64,000 bases of DNA from Rugalucina vietnamica (GCA_964017185.1 OZ024869.1:55888761-55952760), one strand, 5' to 3'; counted from the first letter of the stretch, positions 34,032 to 46,385 are shown. Notes: generated by a model from the letters alone, not told the origin. Made by a program: numbers and translations.

Positions 34032-34903
34032 TTATAAATAAATGACTTGATACTTAATTTCCTTACAAATGTTACACATATCAAACTTCCTACACTTAAG
34101 GCATCTAAATCTTGAGCCAATAATGGATTGGCGGCATACGTTACAGATGATCATACCATGGTGAAAATTCTTAGGAATTCGCCCCATCTCTAGCTTTGTA
34201 AATGTGTACCCCGGGTGCTGCTTAATTTTTGTCTTGCAATTTTCACAATAATTCCACCGGGGGTATTCGAATCCGTCACACGCGTAGCGAAATTCATAGA
34301 CTGTGGGCACTCGTTAGAACCGCCTCTGCGAGGCGGTTCTAACATGTACCCACAATCTATGTTTTGGAGCAAAAATAAGAAAAATAGGTATACCCCTGTA
34401 TACTCCATTTTACTATATACAAGTGGGGCATAAGAGGGTATTTATTTCACGGACTTGTTTTCCTGATGAGAACAACGAATTCCAAGACGTGCGTCGGTTG
34501 TCGCCACAAGTTTGAATTAAACTGTCCCATATTACTGTTAATCGAATATGCCCATGCTTGCTATGTTTTCAACAAACATTTTCGGGAGTCCCGAAACTTC
34601 TGCTATGCCAAGCGACTCATTAGATTCTATAATTGGTACACATTTTTCCACAACAACAATGTGCCCTAGCATTTCTATAGGTCGATTCTTGAGAACTCTA
34701 TCTACAGCACCAGTTTCTATAAACTCAATGACCGCGGTCCTGTCCTCCTTATTCAGCGTGATGTTTTAACCAACCCTCCTCCTTGGCCCTTTGTATACTC
34801 GAAGAACATCTGCAAATACCTTTATCAGCTAAATGAGGAAGTAGCTTTACAAGTAGATGGTTAGACGTCTTCCTTTCATGCAGTGTGTTGTACCTACAGT
34901 CAC
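34032..34903 (-). pseudogene. RRM-ZZ family copy A, degenerate, MITE-interrupted
   Basis: On the minus strand an acceptor-like TTGCGTTTGTTTAG precedes GDCRYNTLHERK and NHLLVKLLPHLADKG, which align with the start of exon 2 of copies B and C. The RRM then continues in other frames (MFFEYTKGQGGGLVKTS, stop, then NKEDRTAVIEFIETGAV and DRVLKNRPIEMLG), so at least two frameshifts and a stop break it. A GTTAGAACCGCCTC repeat (34310-34460) follows, and then the ZZ part: CENCKTKIKQHPGYTFTKLE, ICNVCRQSIIGSRFRCLKC, DMCNICKE. The second ZZ lacks the final H...H and ends early. No exon 1 was found. I call it a pseudogene; a shortened ZZ-only product of about 90 residues cannot be excluded. Confidence 0.7.
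34310..34460 (+). repeat. GTTAGAACCGCCTC hairpin repeat, copy 2
   Basis: GTTAGAACCGCCTCTGCGAG then GCGGTTCTAAC is a near-perfect hairpin, followed by ACCCACAATCTATGTTTTGG, AGCAAAAATAAG, TATACCCCTGTATACTCC and ACAAGTGGGGCATAA. It separates the RRM remains from the ZZ remains of the copy A pseudogene, so it probably inserted into that gene. Confidence 0.7.
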
Positions 34904-34924
34904 CTAAACAAACGCAAATTATAA

Positions 34925-35139
34925 AGAGCCGCAACGCAAGAAAACCGGTCTTCGGGGTTCCCTACCAGGTCCGACATAAACCGAGCTGTACAAGCACAGA
35001 AGATGGCTAGAGGCTGGAAATTTGGATTTAGAAAGTAGAGGAATTGTACTATCCGTGTAGCGAAAACAAAGGCGCTGATCTGCGTCTTTGTTTTCGCATA
35101 GGCAACAATCTGTTGTTGCTTTTTTCATGACGCGGCTCA
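34925..35139 (-). mobile_element. MITE of the TGAGCCGCC family, copy 3
   Basis: Ends AGAGCCGCAACGC and GACGCGGCTCA are inverted. The middle has CAAAGGCGCTGATC and TGCGTCTTTGTTTTCGC, a shortened version of the family hairpin. TA occurs next to the right end. It lies immediately upstream of the RRM-ZZ pseudogene's exon 2 on the minus strand. Confidence 0.75.
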
Positions 35140-37984
35140 TATAAAGATATAGAAAAAGACAAAATGATATTGTAAAACACAAAGGTTAGTTTACTGTGCA
35201 GTTTAGGGCAATTTTAGTATTTTAGACATTTTAGTATTTTTACAATTAGTCGAAATCGCTATTACTTTCTCAGGCGATAGCGTGACTACTGTGTCCGCAC
35301 ATTACGTAAACTTGTTTATGAACATATTTATACGACCATTCTCCCGCTTCCCCTGATCCAAGATCGGTAGTCTAATGAGCATAACAGAAACAAAATATGC
35401 AAATGAAAGACGTAGTGACAAAACAAAGCAATGGGGGAAAGCTTATTACCAACATTCATTCAATTTCATTGCCTATAATTAAGGGAAGCTACTCTTGCAA
35501 TACTTATGAGAATTCCAATTTGATTTATGTAACTTTGGTAAGTCACTAACACTAAGAAAACCTGCCCATGGAATAAATAGAATGTTTTCAGCTGTAAAAG
35601 AGTGAAGATTTCACCAGAAAAGAAATAGATCTTTAATATGCTAGCCCAAAACACAGGCAGCGGGTACACATTAGAACCGCCTCACCGAGGCGGCCCTAGC
35701 GTGTAACCACAATCCAAGTTTCGGAGCAAATATAAGAAAAAAACATGATTATGCACCTACCACTTTCACTATACGAAAGAGGGATATGATGGGATATACC
35801 CATGGACAAGTTTTCCTGATGTTAACGTCCATTGTTTGGCATATAACAGTCATCATACATGTATAAATAACAAGACCAAAAGATATAGATTAATGAGCAA
35901 AGCATTATACTGCATGTCACTAATGAGCCCAGTTTAATCTGTACTTTTAATCTATACTTCTTTTTGTTTCTTAAATTTGACCGTAGGCAGTTCTAACGTG
36001 TACACACTCAGATATATTTTTTCTTCAATTTTTAAAGCTAAAGAAATCTCTGGGTAACACATTTTCGTAATGGTATGCAACATACAAACACACTGAAAGA
36101 CACATGCGTCAGAGAAGGTTAAAATTTTCGTATTTTCATGTACCATAGACCCCTAGTGTGTACATGTATATTACCGGTTCCCTTTTTTTTTCATTCATAT
36201 GAAATAAATGAATCATACAAAGTGCCAGTTTAGGGACAAGCATACAGTTGGGGGCATGGTGTTTTACAAACACGCATTTCTAGTTCTCTTTTTTTCAGGT
36301 CAATCAGTCATACAGAGTCTGTAGACAGTTTACTATCTGACATGAACACATGAAGGAATTTGTTTGATGGGTGGCACAGATGTAGTTAATGGGTAAGAGC
36401 ATGTTGGAAAGTGAAGATGGTTGTCACGATTGGGATCTTGACATTTTTTATTTTATTGATTTTTGTAGATAGTTTACGGTATTGCTGTACTAACAGTATA
36501 GGTGAAATATGGTAATAGCAGTTATTCAACTGTGACAATGGTATTAGGCAAAGTGTGAACATTTTTTGTTGCTGAAAGGCTTAGTGAGTTCAGTTTGTCT
36601 AGTACAGTTAAATTGTTCAGAAAAGACTTTGTAACAAAGCTATAAGGATGTGTTGAATTTATGGGAAATATATTTTATGGAATAAAGTTTGACAGAGAAG
36701 CTGTAAGTACCAATATATTTCATTTCATTTGCTGCTCTTTCTGGAAATATTCTGATATTTGATTTTAATTTGCAAATTTGGAATTTCCATTTTTGTATAG
36801 CAGTTTCAAAAATATTTACAAGGCAACCTTTTATTATAGGTGGCCTCTTACCAGATTGGTTCAACATATTTATGGCAACTGACGTGTGATGCAGTCCAAT
36901 AGAAGTGCAGCATCTGAAATAGAACTGATGATTGGTTATTTGGGACTATTCTGGAGAATCGTTATGAAATGATAGATATCGTATTATTCACAAATCAAAT
37001 GATAGATTCATAAGTTATGATGGCCCGTGAATATATAATATTCATATAGTTATAAACTGTGATAGGACACTTCTAGTTCACCAGTGGTATACAGTACAGC
37101 CGCCGCGAATTATGGATAGTTCAATGGTTGACTTTTGAAATTGAGTAGAATTGACTGTGATAGGACACTATATAAGATTTACGGATTTTATGAAAACATT
37201 TCGATACTGCGGAAATTCTGATATCGCGTGTATAACAGAAACAGAGACGGTTCACACAACAAACAAGTAGTTTAGACCAATATTACGGGATTTTGATATT
37301 TTCAGAAACTGAATGAGAAATCAGTAAATAATAATAATGGGAAGAGATATCGACTATTTGCTAATTGACTTAAACGAGTGCTTTAGCAGATTTTATTATT
37401 AGATGGTGCAGATTGATCAAGTTTGAACAATTGGATGAACATTGACTGAATCTAAACTGAACTTTGATTCTATGCCAATAAGATGTGTATTTATATTCAT
37501 ATAGTAACAGGATAATTTTCTATGTGATGCTTGGTGGTCTTTGTGGTAATTGCATGGATTATAGGGCATTATAATCAGAATATGCAATATTATCTTAGTG
37601 GTGTCTTAGTGGTGTCTTAGTGGTATATGAATTGTAGCAGTACACATAAATTAGCATAGAGAGGTGATAAATCAGTTGGTAAATAAGTCATTGTTATATT
37701 TCTGAGCTAAATTATAGATGTTGAATAGTCTTAAGTAGGTCACCGTGAGATAGGTTTTGATTATCATAGTGTTTAAGAATAAGCTTGGATGGTTAACTTA
37801 CTTATTTTGCTTAAACATTAAATCAAAACTGGACAGAGAACTTGAAGTTTAATTTACATACCCTTAAATCAGATTTATATATTTGTTTCCCATAACCTGC
37901 ACGTGACAATGGTCATGAAGTTTATTTATTGGTGAAATATAGAGCAACAAGTTTATAGTTCTATATCAGATTCTTTTTATAAAG
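35140..37984. other. No gene; one G-family hairpin repeat at 35665-35820
   Basis: Around 35665-35820 a copy of the GTTAGAACCGCCTC repeat is present (TTAGAACCGCCTCACCGAGG, CCACAATCCAAGTTTCGGAG), with another fragment near 35985. The remaining 2.5 kb is AT-rich with no domain-like frame. Confidence 0.45.
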
Positions 37985-38270
37985 AGGCAAAAGTGGGCAA
38001 TGGTCATGAAATGGCACAACTGGAAAGAAATTCCCACCCAAATTGGAAAAGACTAAATTGACAATCAGGTACTTGTACCAAGAAAGCATATGGTAAGCGA
38101 ATGAGCAGCTGCTTCCAAGGTGGTCACTCAGCAAATTGAACTTAACTAAAAATATGAAAACATGCATAAAGAGCAAACAGCACATAATGTGAACCAATAA
38201 CCATAAACAATTAGAACCACAACAGAAGTATGGCCTTTGAACAATCAGTATAGTAATATAAAATGTTTGG
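37985..38270 (+). repeat. Dispersed 600-bp repeat, partial copy 3
   Basis: GAGGCAAAAGTGGGCAATGG, ATGAGCAGCTGCTTCC, GGTGGTCACTCAG, AAACAGCACATAA and CAACAGAAGTATGGCC follow the order of the 10.9 kb copy; the second half is missing. Confidence 0.65.
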
Positions 38271-38763
38271 AAACCACCTTTTGTATTTCACCTTCTTCAG
38301 AAATAGTTACTGACAAATATAATTCACCAAACTGCCAATGTATCTGAAAATGGTTATCAAATAATCAGTAAAGGCTAAAAGTGAGCTTAACCATGCATCT
38401 TATATATATAAGGGAGGTAATCTAAATACATGCATATTGACAATGTTATAGGAAATTTCAGGACTCCATTCAAATGTTAGCATCTCATTTAATGGGACCT
38501 AATGATGAAAGGCATATAGCAAACATATCGTACAGGACCTAAGGGGACTGGAAGTTTGATATTTTGTGGCATCATATTAAATGAAGCATTTGATAAAAAT
38601 CTTTTTGAAAAAAATAATGGCATGCTACTTTAGTCTTAAATTATAAACAAATACATGTAGTTACAAAGAACTTCTGCAAAGGTAGGTATATTGATATAAT
38701 GTACATGTTCATGACATTTGTAAACTCTTTAGCTGTAGTTTTAGTAACTTTTACTGTTTTATA
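38271..38763. other. No gene recognised
   Basis: AT-rich sequence with a short TATATA tract; no repeat partner or coding signal found. Confidence 0.4.
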
Positions 38764-38994
38764 TGAGCTGCCTTGTATAAAAAGCAACAATGTGGTTTCC
38801 GAACAGGCCTGACACAAACCGACTTGTACAAGCACAGACAAGAGCTAGAACGTTGAAATTTCAGATTTCAGTAGAAGAAGAATTGTACTATCCGAGTAGC
38901 GAAAACAAAGGCGCCGATCAGCAGTAACTGCGAAGCTGATCTGTGCCTTTGTTTTTTACTATAAAGATTGTTGTTTTTCCCATGTGGTGGCTCA
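38764..38994 (-). mobile_element. MITE of the TGAGCCGCC family, copy 4, TA-flanked
   Basis: TGAGCTGCCTTGTATAAAAA at the left and TTTTTCCCATGTGGTGGCTC then A at the right are inverted. TA flanks both ends (38762-38763, 38995-38996). The hairpin word GGCGCCGATCAGC recurs in altered form. It sits directly against the EF-hand relic. Confidence 0.8.
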
Positions 38995-39004
38995 TATATT
39001 CCAG

Positions 39005-39178
39005 AGGCTTTCAATTTGTATGACATTGACAAGAATGGTTTTATCACCATGAAGAAGATGACTGACATCATTGATGCTATTTCAAGCATGGTTGAGAACA
39101 CAAAGATGAAGATATGCCAGAGAAGAGAGTCAGGAAGAGGTTTCTCTCAGATGGAAATGGTAAGCTTTTGTCAAAGCT
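39005..39178 (+). pseudogene. EF-hand exon relic, neuronal calcium sensor (NCS-1/frequenin) like
   Basis: After TATTCCAG the frame reads AFNLYDIDKNGFITMKKMTD then IIDAISSMVENT, matching the third EF-hand and following helix of frequenin/NCS-1-type calcium sensors. The calcium loop D-I-D-K-N-G-F-I-T-M-K-K has Lys where the family needs Glu at position 12. About 30 codons in, similarity jumps to another frame (MPEKRVRKRFLSDGNGKL, like the PEKRVDRIF...DGKL region), implying a frameshift near 39110-39118. The fragment is squeezed between a MITE and a dispersed element, and no other EF-hand exons are visible. I treat it as a decayed gene fragment. If the first frame were used, it would end at ATG|GTAAGC near 39158. 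Confidence 0.55.
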
Positions 39179-39930
39179 TATCAGCTCACCTGAGCTGAAG
39201 GCTAATGGGGAGCTTATAGGATGGTACTCAAGCCGGCATCCCTGCATGTGTGCGTTCACATTTTCAAAGATTTTCTTCTCTGAAACAGCTTGACCAATCA
39301 AAGCCAAATTTCGTATGAGCATCTATAGGATGTTGGGACCAAAGTCCAACGTCTATATAAATAATTCAGGTCACATGACCAAGATGCTCAACTTTGCGTG
39401 AAGCATGAATCACTAAAGTACTACAAAGTATATATAAATCATGACCCTGTTTAGACCTTGGCATATTTTACTGCAAGATCATCATAGGTCGCTTATGCAT
39501 TTGAATGGGGAAAACTGGTTAAATGTCATTTAAAAAGAATATCTTGCATGGAATGGGCAGCAGGACTGAATATAAATGATTCTGATAACTTTCCACCCAC
39601 AGGCTCATCTGCCCCTCCCCCCATTTTGTGAAGAAGTAGGACTGAATATCAATGATTTTAAAAAAAAGATTAGACATCAGGGGTTCATCTGCTTCCACCT
39701 GGGGGCAATATTATGTATACAACCATAACTTTTAAACCTCTTCTCTGAAACTGCTTGGCTTATCAATGCCAACTTAAAGGAAGTGGGAACCAATGTGTAT
39801 ACAAAAATCCTGGTCAAGATGGCTGCCATGCCCATGCATGGTAAAATCCACGACTTCTTTTCTTTTGTCCATTGAATGTATTTTTTGACTCTCAGGAGAG
39901 CGTTCATTGCATTTGGGCTACTTGTTGAGA
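39179..39930 (+). mobile_element. GCTCACCTGAGC element, copy 2
   Basis: It opens ATCAGCTCACCTGAGCTGAA and GGGGAGCTTATAGGATGG, and closes GGAGAGCGTTCATTGCATTT then GGGCTACTTGT, as in the copy at 5896-7407. The interior is shorter and lacks the 325-bp array, holding instead words like CTTCTCTGAAACTGCTTGGC twice. Confidence 0.65.
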
Positions 39931-42567
39931 TTCCTAATTCCTATGAGTGAGTTACTTGATTCTAAAGCACCTTTAAATATTTTTCACAAGGGGTTTTGCT
40001 TGTATTTCAGACAGGATGTAGCTGCGATGTCAGGCCAAAACTAATATCATATACTAACTCCGCTTTTAATCTCAACTGAAAAATTGTAAAAACCTGTTTA
40101 AAGTCATATTGATTCCTAATTTGATTAGAAGAAGAGTGTCAATACAAATGCTGTAAATGCCATGTACAGATAATTTTGAGCCTGGGTCAAAAGTTAGAAA
40201 GTCCAATGGATAGACACTCAAAATTAGTAACTTTTTAATTTCAGGCTGGAGAACATTTTTCTGTTTCCTGCAATTATAATGTTGCAACTTCATGGTAATA
40301 TGTTTGATTAGCACACAGGTAAACCCAAGAACAGCCCTAAATCAGCAAATCTTTTATTGGTATGTAGATTTGCTCAAGAAAATATTCTTCCTCTTCTGCT
40401 CATACAAATGTAACATTTGTCTGTTGTGAAAGAAATTTGCATTAAACACTAGTAACCTGCCTATGGGAAGCTAACCTGTGAACTGGAGGGTTTATAGGAT
40501 AGAATGGACCTTAGCTGTTTACCATGGGCGACCGGTAAAGTATTGTAAGCCAAATGAGCAGCTATTTTCCCAATAGGTGGCCACTCAGTTACCTTAACTA
40601 AAAATATGAAAACATACATAAGGCGCCAACAGCACCAAAAATTTTAAACACCAAGACATAAAACAAAAAGAACCACCACAGAAGTATCTAAAATCTTCTA
40701 CTCCAGAGCTAGTGCACCAGTTTCAACAGAACTTGGGATGTTGCAGGCGGAAAGAATCTATGCTTATAAATTACGACTTTCACTGTCATTGACCTACTTC
40801 AGGCAATAGTGAACTCTAGGTTCCCTGGGCATTTGGTTTGGGAAAACTGAAGAAAATGTCATTGAGAGGGAAAATCTTGCACAAAATTAGCAAATTAACA
40901 GAATATGCTGCATGAGTCTGACCAACAACAACAACAACAAAAAAAAAAAAAGGATCCCAAGAATGTATCTGTCAGCACCTTGGATTTATATACATGCATT
41001 TGACCATTTATAGTATTCATACATGTTTTAATATTGTTATACATGTATATACCAGACCTCAGGTTATCATTTACTAGACCATTGACCCTTTCGTTTCAGA
41101 GAACCTGTCAGTCTCAAATTAGGCCAGTTCCTTCAACCACCAGCTCATCAACTCAGGCAGTGCTAAATGCAGAGATAGTCCTTGGAAAAGATGACTGAAA
41201 GAAATTACTTTGTCATTCATGGAATTTGATGATAATTTTCAAAATTTGTTGAGCTCATTGGCTTGAAAATGACAAGTATACCAAAAACCATGACAGTTTT
41301 AGTAAATGGTGAAAAAATATGAATTGAGATGGACTGCAAACATAACTGAAACAGTAAGAGTGTATGATGAGAATGCTTCAGACAACGCGGCTATTTTTGG
41401 TCTACACATTAATGTCCAGTACAAAAGAAAATATTGAAATGCTGAAATGCTCAGTTTAAGTAAATGATAAATGGATACTGTGTCATTTTCTTATTAAAAC
41501 CGGCAATGTCTGTGATATTGAACTCTAAAAATCTGATTACATATCATACCATTCTTCACAGAACACATACAGTATTTTAAAAAAGGTACAAGTAGGCAAA
41601 GATCAGGAAAAGGCACAATCAGAAAAAGAATCCCACTCCAAAAACCCGAAGTGGGAAAAAACCAAGCTAACAATCAGGTACTTATACCATGAAAACATTT
41701 CGTAAGCCGAATGAGCAGCTATTTTCCCAATAGGCGGCCAATCAGTTAAAGTAACTAAAATATGAAAACATACATAAAGCGCCAACAGCACAAAAGTATT
41801 AAACACCAAGACATAAAACAAAAAGAAGCACCACAGAAGTTTGCATCTGAATCTGAATGGTTTACCAGTGACTCGCCAAATTGACAATACTTCACTAGGG
41901 GGTGCACCAGGAGGGACATCAGTCCAACACATATGCCAACTCAAAAACAAGTTCTACCTCAACTGAGCCAAAGACTCACTGGTGAGCTAATAGGTGCTAG
42001 TTAAGCTAAAAGGATTGGCATGTCATGGCGTCAGTCGGCTTTGTCAATTTTATTTGTACACGATAAATGAAAATCTCCTCTAAACCTCATGGTGTATATT
42101 AACCAACTTTCAAATCGAAATCTTATTCCAATTTGTTACAACGTTTCCCACAGTAACATCTTAGAAATGTCTAAGAAACAAAATTTGACATCGCCACAAA
42201 ATGAGTTAAAGTCATCGTTGGATCAAATAGTGACTGCTTTCCCAGTTTTGTTTGGTTTACTTTAGTTAAATGATAGCTTATTTAACTTTCCAGTCAAATT
42301 ATTTTGTCATAGTGAGAAGCCACTACTTTCTGGGTTATAAACTATGTCAAATCTGCCTTCGTTTCTAAAAACTTTCTAGTAATATGATGGAGATAATTCA
42401 TTTTGCATGTAGCAACGCCATATATAATATGAATACTTCATATTATATTTTTCTTGTTCGAGGTGTATGAATTTGGTAGGTTTTACGGCACATCCGTACC
42501 AGCATTACCCCGAGTTGTCCCTCAAACCCCTAAATGAAAGGGATGGCGTTTTAAACAAACAAACAAA

Positions 42568-42603
<36 letters not shown>

Positions 42604-44441
42604 CCGTATAAAGTGTTGTTGTTGTTTTTTTTTACTGAAAATGGGTAATCTAATTTGGAATGGACTACCAAAAAGGGCATTTATCGCGAGACATACACAA
42701 ACTGTCTAAATATCATTATGGGAGTACCACCCCCGGGGCTAATTGTATACAGTGGTCGACGAAGCATTTTGAGTTTGTAGTTTTGTATCACACACACACA
42801 CCTCAAATGATTTTCAAAGCGATATAAATTGGCCACTTCTGGCTGCTGCTGGCGTTAGTAGCTGAGACCCTCTCGTGAAAGGCTTACTCTTGTCAGCCTA
42901 GGAAATTTCCTGAATCCACACCTGCTGACTGAAGTCAACTCAGTGCTGTCACATCATTACTGTCACGACCGTGACAGCACTGATCCGTGACAGTACTGAG
43001 TTTCACACAGAAATTAAATTCTAATGACTAACAGCAGAATGCAGGATGAAACTTTGCATGTCTATTCTAACTGCTCCTAAGTTGAAATTCAGTCATGGTT
43101 TTAAAATGTATGTGATATTTGCAAGAAGCGGCAAAATGCACGTGATAGGACTGATGCTTGTAAAATTCCCACTCCAATTTTGACATTTCTTTATGGTATA
43201 GGAACGGAGTAATGCGATTTGTTAAAAAGTTTTTTACCATTACTTCTTCAGCTTGGTGTCGTCTTCAAAACGCGATTGTTTTGATCTGAGAAAATGATTC
43301 GTAGCTCTGGTCAAAATCAATTTTCAATAAATGTGACAGCACTGATACGTTTTCCAGGGACAACACTATATATGTGCCCCCACTCTTAAATAACACTTAA
43401 TATATCACATGGTTTCTGAATTTGACTTCAATAACATCATATGCAATAGATGGTCACAGAAAATGTGATTTCTGTAAAGCTTCTTTTGCAATGGAAACGA
43501 TTAAAACTACTTACCCTGACCCTGGGACACGGTAAAAATCGATAAAATAGCACTTCTACCATCTCTTTTTTACAAATAACATACTCGGAAACGTGAAATC
43601 GCGTGTGGTTCTAGTAAAGCACCGCGGATAATAATATTATACATGGAAAAAGCAAACCTCGGACATCGCGCTTGCGAAAAAAACATCAGGGACAAGGATT
43701 GCTCCATTTTTGATAATGACCCATACATGTATTATGTCAATCATGCAAACACTCTGTACTCATCAACGGATAACCCTCATGAAAACATAATTGCGAAATG
43801 CAAGAACCTGAGCAAAATAAGAGTACACATCAATTAACATATTTTAGAGTGTGAACATGTATATCCATAGTCAAATCATTTTTAAGAAAATAAAATGTTA
43901 TGGGTCAATGTACACTTTAGAACATCTGGTTGATTTGTCACAATCAGTTGTACTTTGTCACTATCCTCTAAATAACAATACATTTGCTCATCTGAGAATG
44001 TATTTTACAATGAGCAAACACAAATACAAATTTATGTGTATTTCATTCGATTAAAAGTTATTTTACAACTATATTGAAGGTTGTTGTATTGAATTTACGG
44101 AAAATATATTTACAGGGGGCATAACTTATTTTGACCAGTTTATATTATACTCATGATAATTGGTAATGACTGAAACTGCAAGAATCATGTAAAGAGTGGA
44201 TTCAAGAATGCTATACTGCCATCGATGCTAGGTCATAAGTTCAGTTATTAAAAATTTATGGAATATTATTTTCTCTGTGGGTTACATGTAGGCAAGTGAT
44301 ATTGTATTCGGAAATTTTCATTTGCCATGATAGCTGCATATTAAACTTATCAATGTAATTTAATAGGAATTTATGATAATTATATATACATACAGTGCTA
44401 GCGCGATAGAATGACCGTCAAGTGAAAAAACGTACGGAAAA
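39931..44441. other. No confident gene; repeat fragments, A run and small palindromes
   Basis: Partial copies of the 600-bp repeat lie at about 40530-40690 and 41588-41845, and a GCTCACCTGAGC fragment near 41957-41990. A reading of 32 codons at 41099-41197 after TTTCGTTTCAG ends KDD-stop and would be phase-compatible with the EF-hand relic, but has no recognised motif. An A run of about 40 bases lies at 42571-42600. Near 42935-42990 the words CAGTGCTGTCAC and GTGACAGCACTG form a small palindromic cluster. Near 42460-42515, GGCACATCCGTACCAGCATT resembles an end of the G-tract transposon. Confidence 0.4.
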
Positions 44442-45497
44442 ATGGATAAAGATACGATACCGACGAATAAAAACTACTCATTGTCATCCAGTACCAAACA
44501 GACAAATGACACAGAGACATCATCTCTATATTTTGCAAGTGATTTGGAAACAATATCAACGTTTATGATCAGAAACATCCCTCCTGTATTATTCTGTATA
44601 GGGGTAACTGGAAATATTTTAACTATTTTGATTCTAAGCAAGAAAAGGAACCGCGTTACGTGTACAGCAGTGTTTCTTACTTTTCTGGCGGTGTCAGATA
44701 TCATAATTCTCTTGACGGGAATACTAACCCATTGGACTTGGGTTGTATGGAATTTTGATATCCGAACAACACATGAAATAGTATGCAAGATACATGTTGT
44801 GTTGACTTATTACAGCATTCATTTTTCTTCTTGGATTCTCGTTCTTATAACATGTGAACGCACTGCATGTGTTGTTGTCCCTCATAAAGTTCAATTAATG
44901 TTCAGCAGACGAAAAGGATTAACGCTTACCACCGCATTAGCTGGAATACTTTTTATTTGTAATTCTCACTTTTTCTATGGAGCAGGTATTTCCAACATAA
45001 TTTGGCATGGTAAAAACTCATCGATGTGCATGAGCACAGGTCCAAAGGCCTATGAAATATTTATTCAAAGAATTTGGACATGGATAGACCTCTGTCTGGC
45101 TTTTTTGATTCCATGTGCGTTAATTGTTACTGGAAATGTTCTCATACTGCTCCAATTGTCAAGACAGTTGAAGCAACGCGAAGAACTGGGGAGAGCAAGA
45201 CAAAATCAAAGTAGCCAGCATCTAACACTATTATTGCATTTACTCACAATTGTTTTTCTAGTGAGTGTGGCTCCATACGCCATATTTAACATCATTATGT
45301 CATATCTTCTAGAAAATGCAACTGATGTGCATGACGAGCTAGAAAAAATGGACTATATACTTCAAATTCTAACGGTGACGGTCGCACTAAACCCAACGTT
45401 AAATTTCTTCTTATATTTTCTCAGTGGATCAAAGTTTAGAAGGGAAGTGAAAACATTTATTTTCTGTCAAGATGGTCGCGGAGGTAGTGTCTTTTGA
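44442..45497 (+). CDS. Class A (rhodopsin-like) G protein-coupled receptor, intronless
   Basis: An uninterrupted frame of 351 residues with seven hydrophobic segments, roughly residues 46-67, 77-97, 115-138, 161-182, 212-238, 262-285 and 305-328. TGNIL in helix 1, FLAVSD in helix 2, CERT at 138-141 in place of the usual DRY, and NPTLNFFLYF at 317-326 are class A hallmarks. Cys115 and Cys196 can form the conserved extracellular disulfide. N-terminal NYS and NDT are possible glycosylation sites, and basic residues follow helices 5 and 7. The form resembles invertebrate peptide or FMRFamide-type receptors, but I cannot assign a ligand. The start ATG follows a short AT-rich leader, and AATAAA at 45642-45647 could direct polyadenylation. 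No homologous neighbour is seen. Confidence 0.88.
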   Translation: MDKDTIPTNKNYSLSSSTKQTNDTETSSLYFASDLETISTFMIRNIPPVLFCIGVTGNILTILILSKKRNRVTCTAVFLTFLAVSDIIILLTGILTHWTWVVWNFDIRTTHEIVCKIHVVLTYYSIHFSSWILVLITCERTACVVVPHKVQLMFSRRKGLTLTTALAGILFICNSHFFYGAGISNIIWHGKNSSMCMSTGPKAYEIFIQRIWTWIDLCLAFLIPCALIVTGNVLILLQLSRQLKQREELGRARQNQSSQHLTLLLHLLTIVFLVSVAPYAIFNIIMSYLLENATDVHDELEKMDYILQILTVTVALNPTLNFFLYFLSGSKFRREVKTFIFCQDGRGGSVF

Positions 45498-45641
45498 AGC
45501 ATTTTCCTAACCATTTTCCTAACCTTACAGGATGAGTCTATTTGGAGTTGTAAGAGGTCAGCCTCTAATGTATGTTTGTCGGTTTGTGTACCATACACTC
45601 CTGATTCGGAATGGTCATATACTACTACGTAAAAGTGAATG

Positions 45642-45647
45642 AATAAA
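45642..45647 (+). terminator. Possible polyadenylation signal of the GPCR gene
   Basis: AATAAA lies 145 bases after the stop codon of the receptor. The spacing is plausible for a 3' UTR. No downstream GT-rich element was verified. Confidence 0.4.
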
Positions 45648-45689
45648 CACTGAGTAGTGAAGTAAATTGTGATTAAGATAAAACAAGGA

Positions 45690-46140
45690 CCTGATATGAT
45701 TTGTGCTGTTGACGGTTAACTTAAGCCTAATACGAGAAACTAACGCAGTCATACATTAGAATATAAGACTAACGCGAGCCAGGCGTGTTTTGCTAAACGT
45801 CAGCGCGCGTTCCAGGCACGATTTTTAAGCACGCTACAACTTTCTAGAAGCTCGGCGTGTCTCAGGCTTTTGTCTTATACGTTACGAATAAGTTCAACAC
45901 ACATTACGGGTGCGTTGAATACGCTTTGAATGTGATGTCTGTTGCACGTTTTAGGCTACATGTGCACTCTGTTTTGACGAGATACATGTATTGGTTTGGG
46001 CGCTTGCCATACGCTTCAGTAAGGTGCTCTTAGCGTATATATGACGCGCGTTTAACGTTTGATACGTGTCTGAAGCGTGTGCTTAACGTGGATGGGACGT
46101 AACACAAACGGTACTCCAAAATAACTAGCGTGTTGAGAGG
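45690..46140. repeat. Region rich in ACGCG/GCGTG words, related to the 55.7 kb MITE
   Basis: Starts near TAACGCAGTCATACATTAGA, similar to the GCAGTCACAC end of the element at 55665-56317. It is filled with words such as GGCGTGTTTTGCTAAACG, GGGTGCGTTGAATACGC and CTGAAGCGTGTGCTTAACG. The opposite end is not recognisable, so this is probably a truncated relative. Confidence 0.5.
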
Positions 46141-46385
46141 TAACAGAGTTGTAGAAATGATAGAAAATAAGCAACATGTACCTGAAAACACGGTAAATGA
46201 ACCAGTCTTGATGTTAAACTCACGGTCGCTGTTACTTAGACTGAAGCGGTTTGGGGCGGTGATTTCACCTTATTTTATACCCTTTGATTTAGGTTTTGAA
46301 CTATCGTAAGACATACCATAAAAGCAAAATTAAGACATTTACTAGTACATAACATGTGCTATGATGTACTTTAGGACAAAGGCAT

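Noticed and set aside
41099-41200. Possible last exon after the EF-hand relic (ends KDD-stop)
   Set aside because: Phase fits but there is no homologous motif, and the EF-hand piece itself is frameshifted.
43643-43837. 64-codon frame upstream of the receptor
   Set aside because: No family resemblance, no splice sites and ordinary AT-rich composition.
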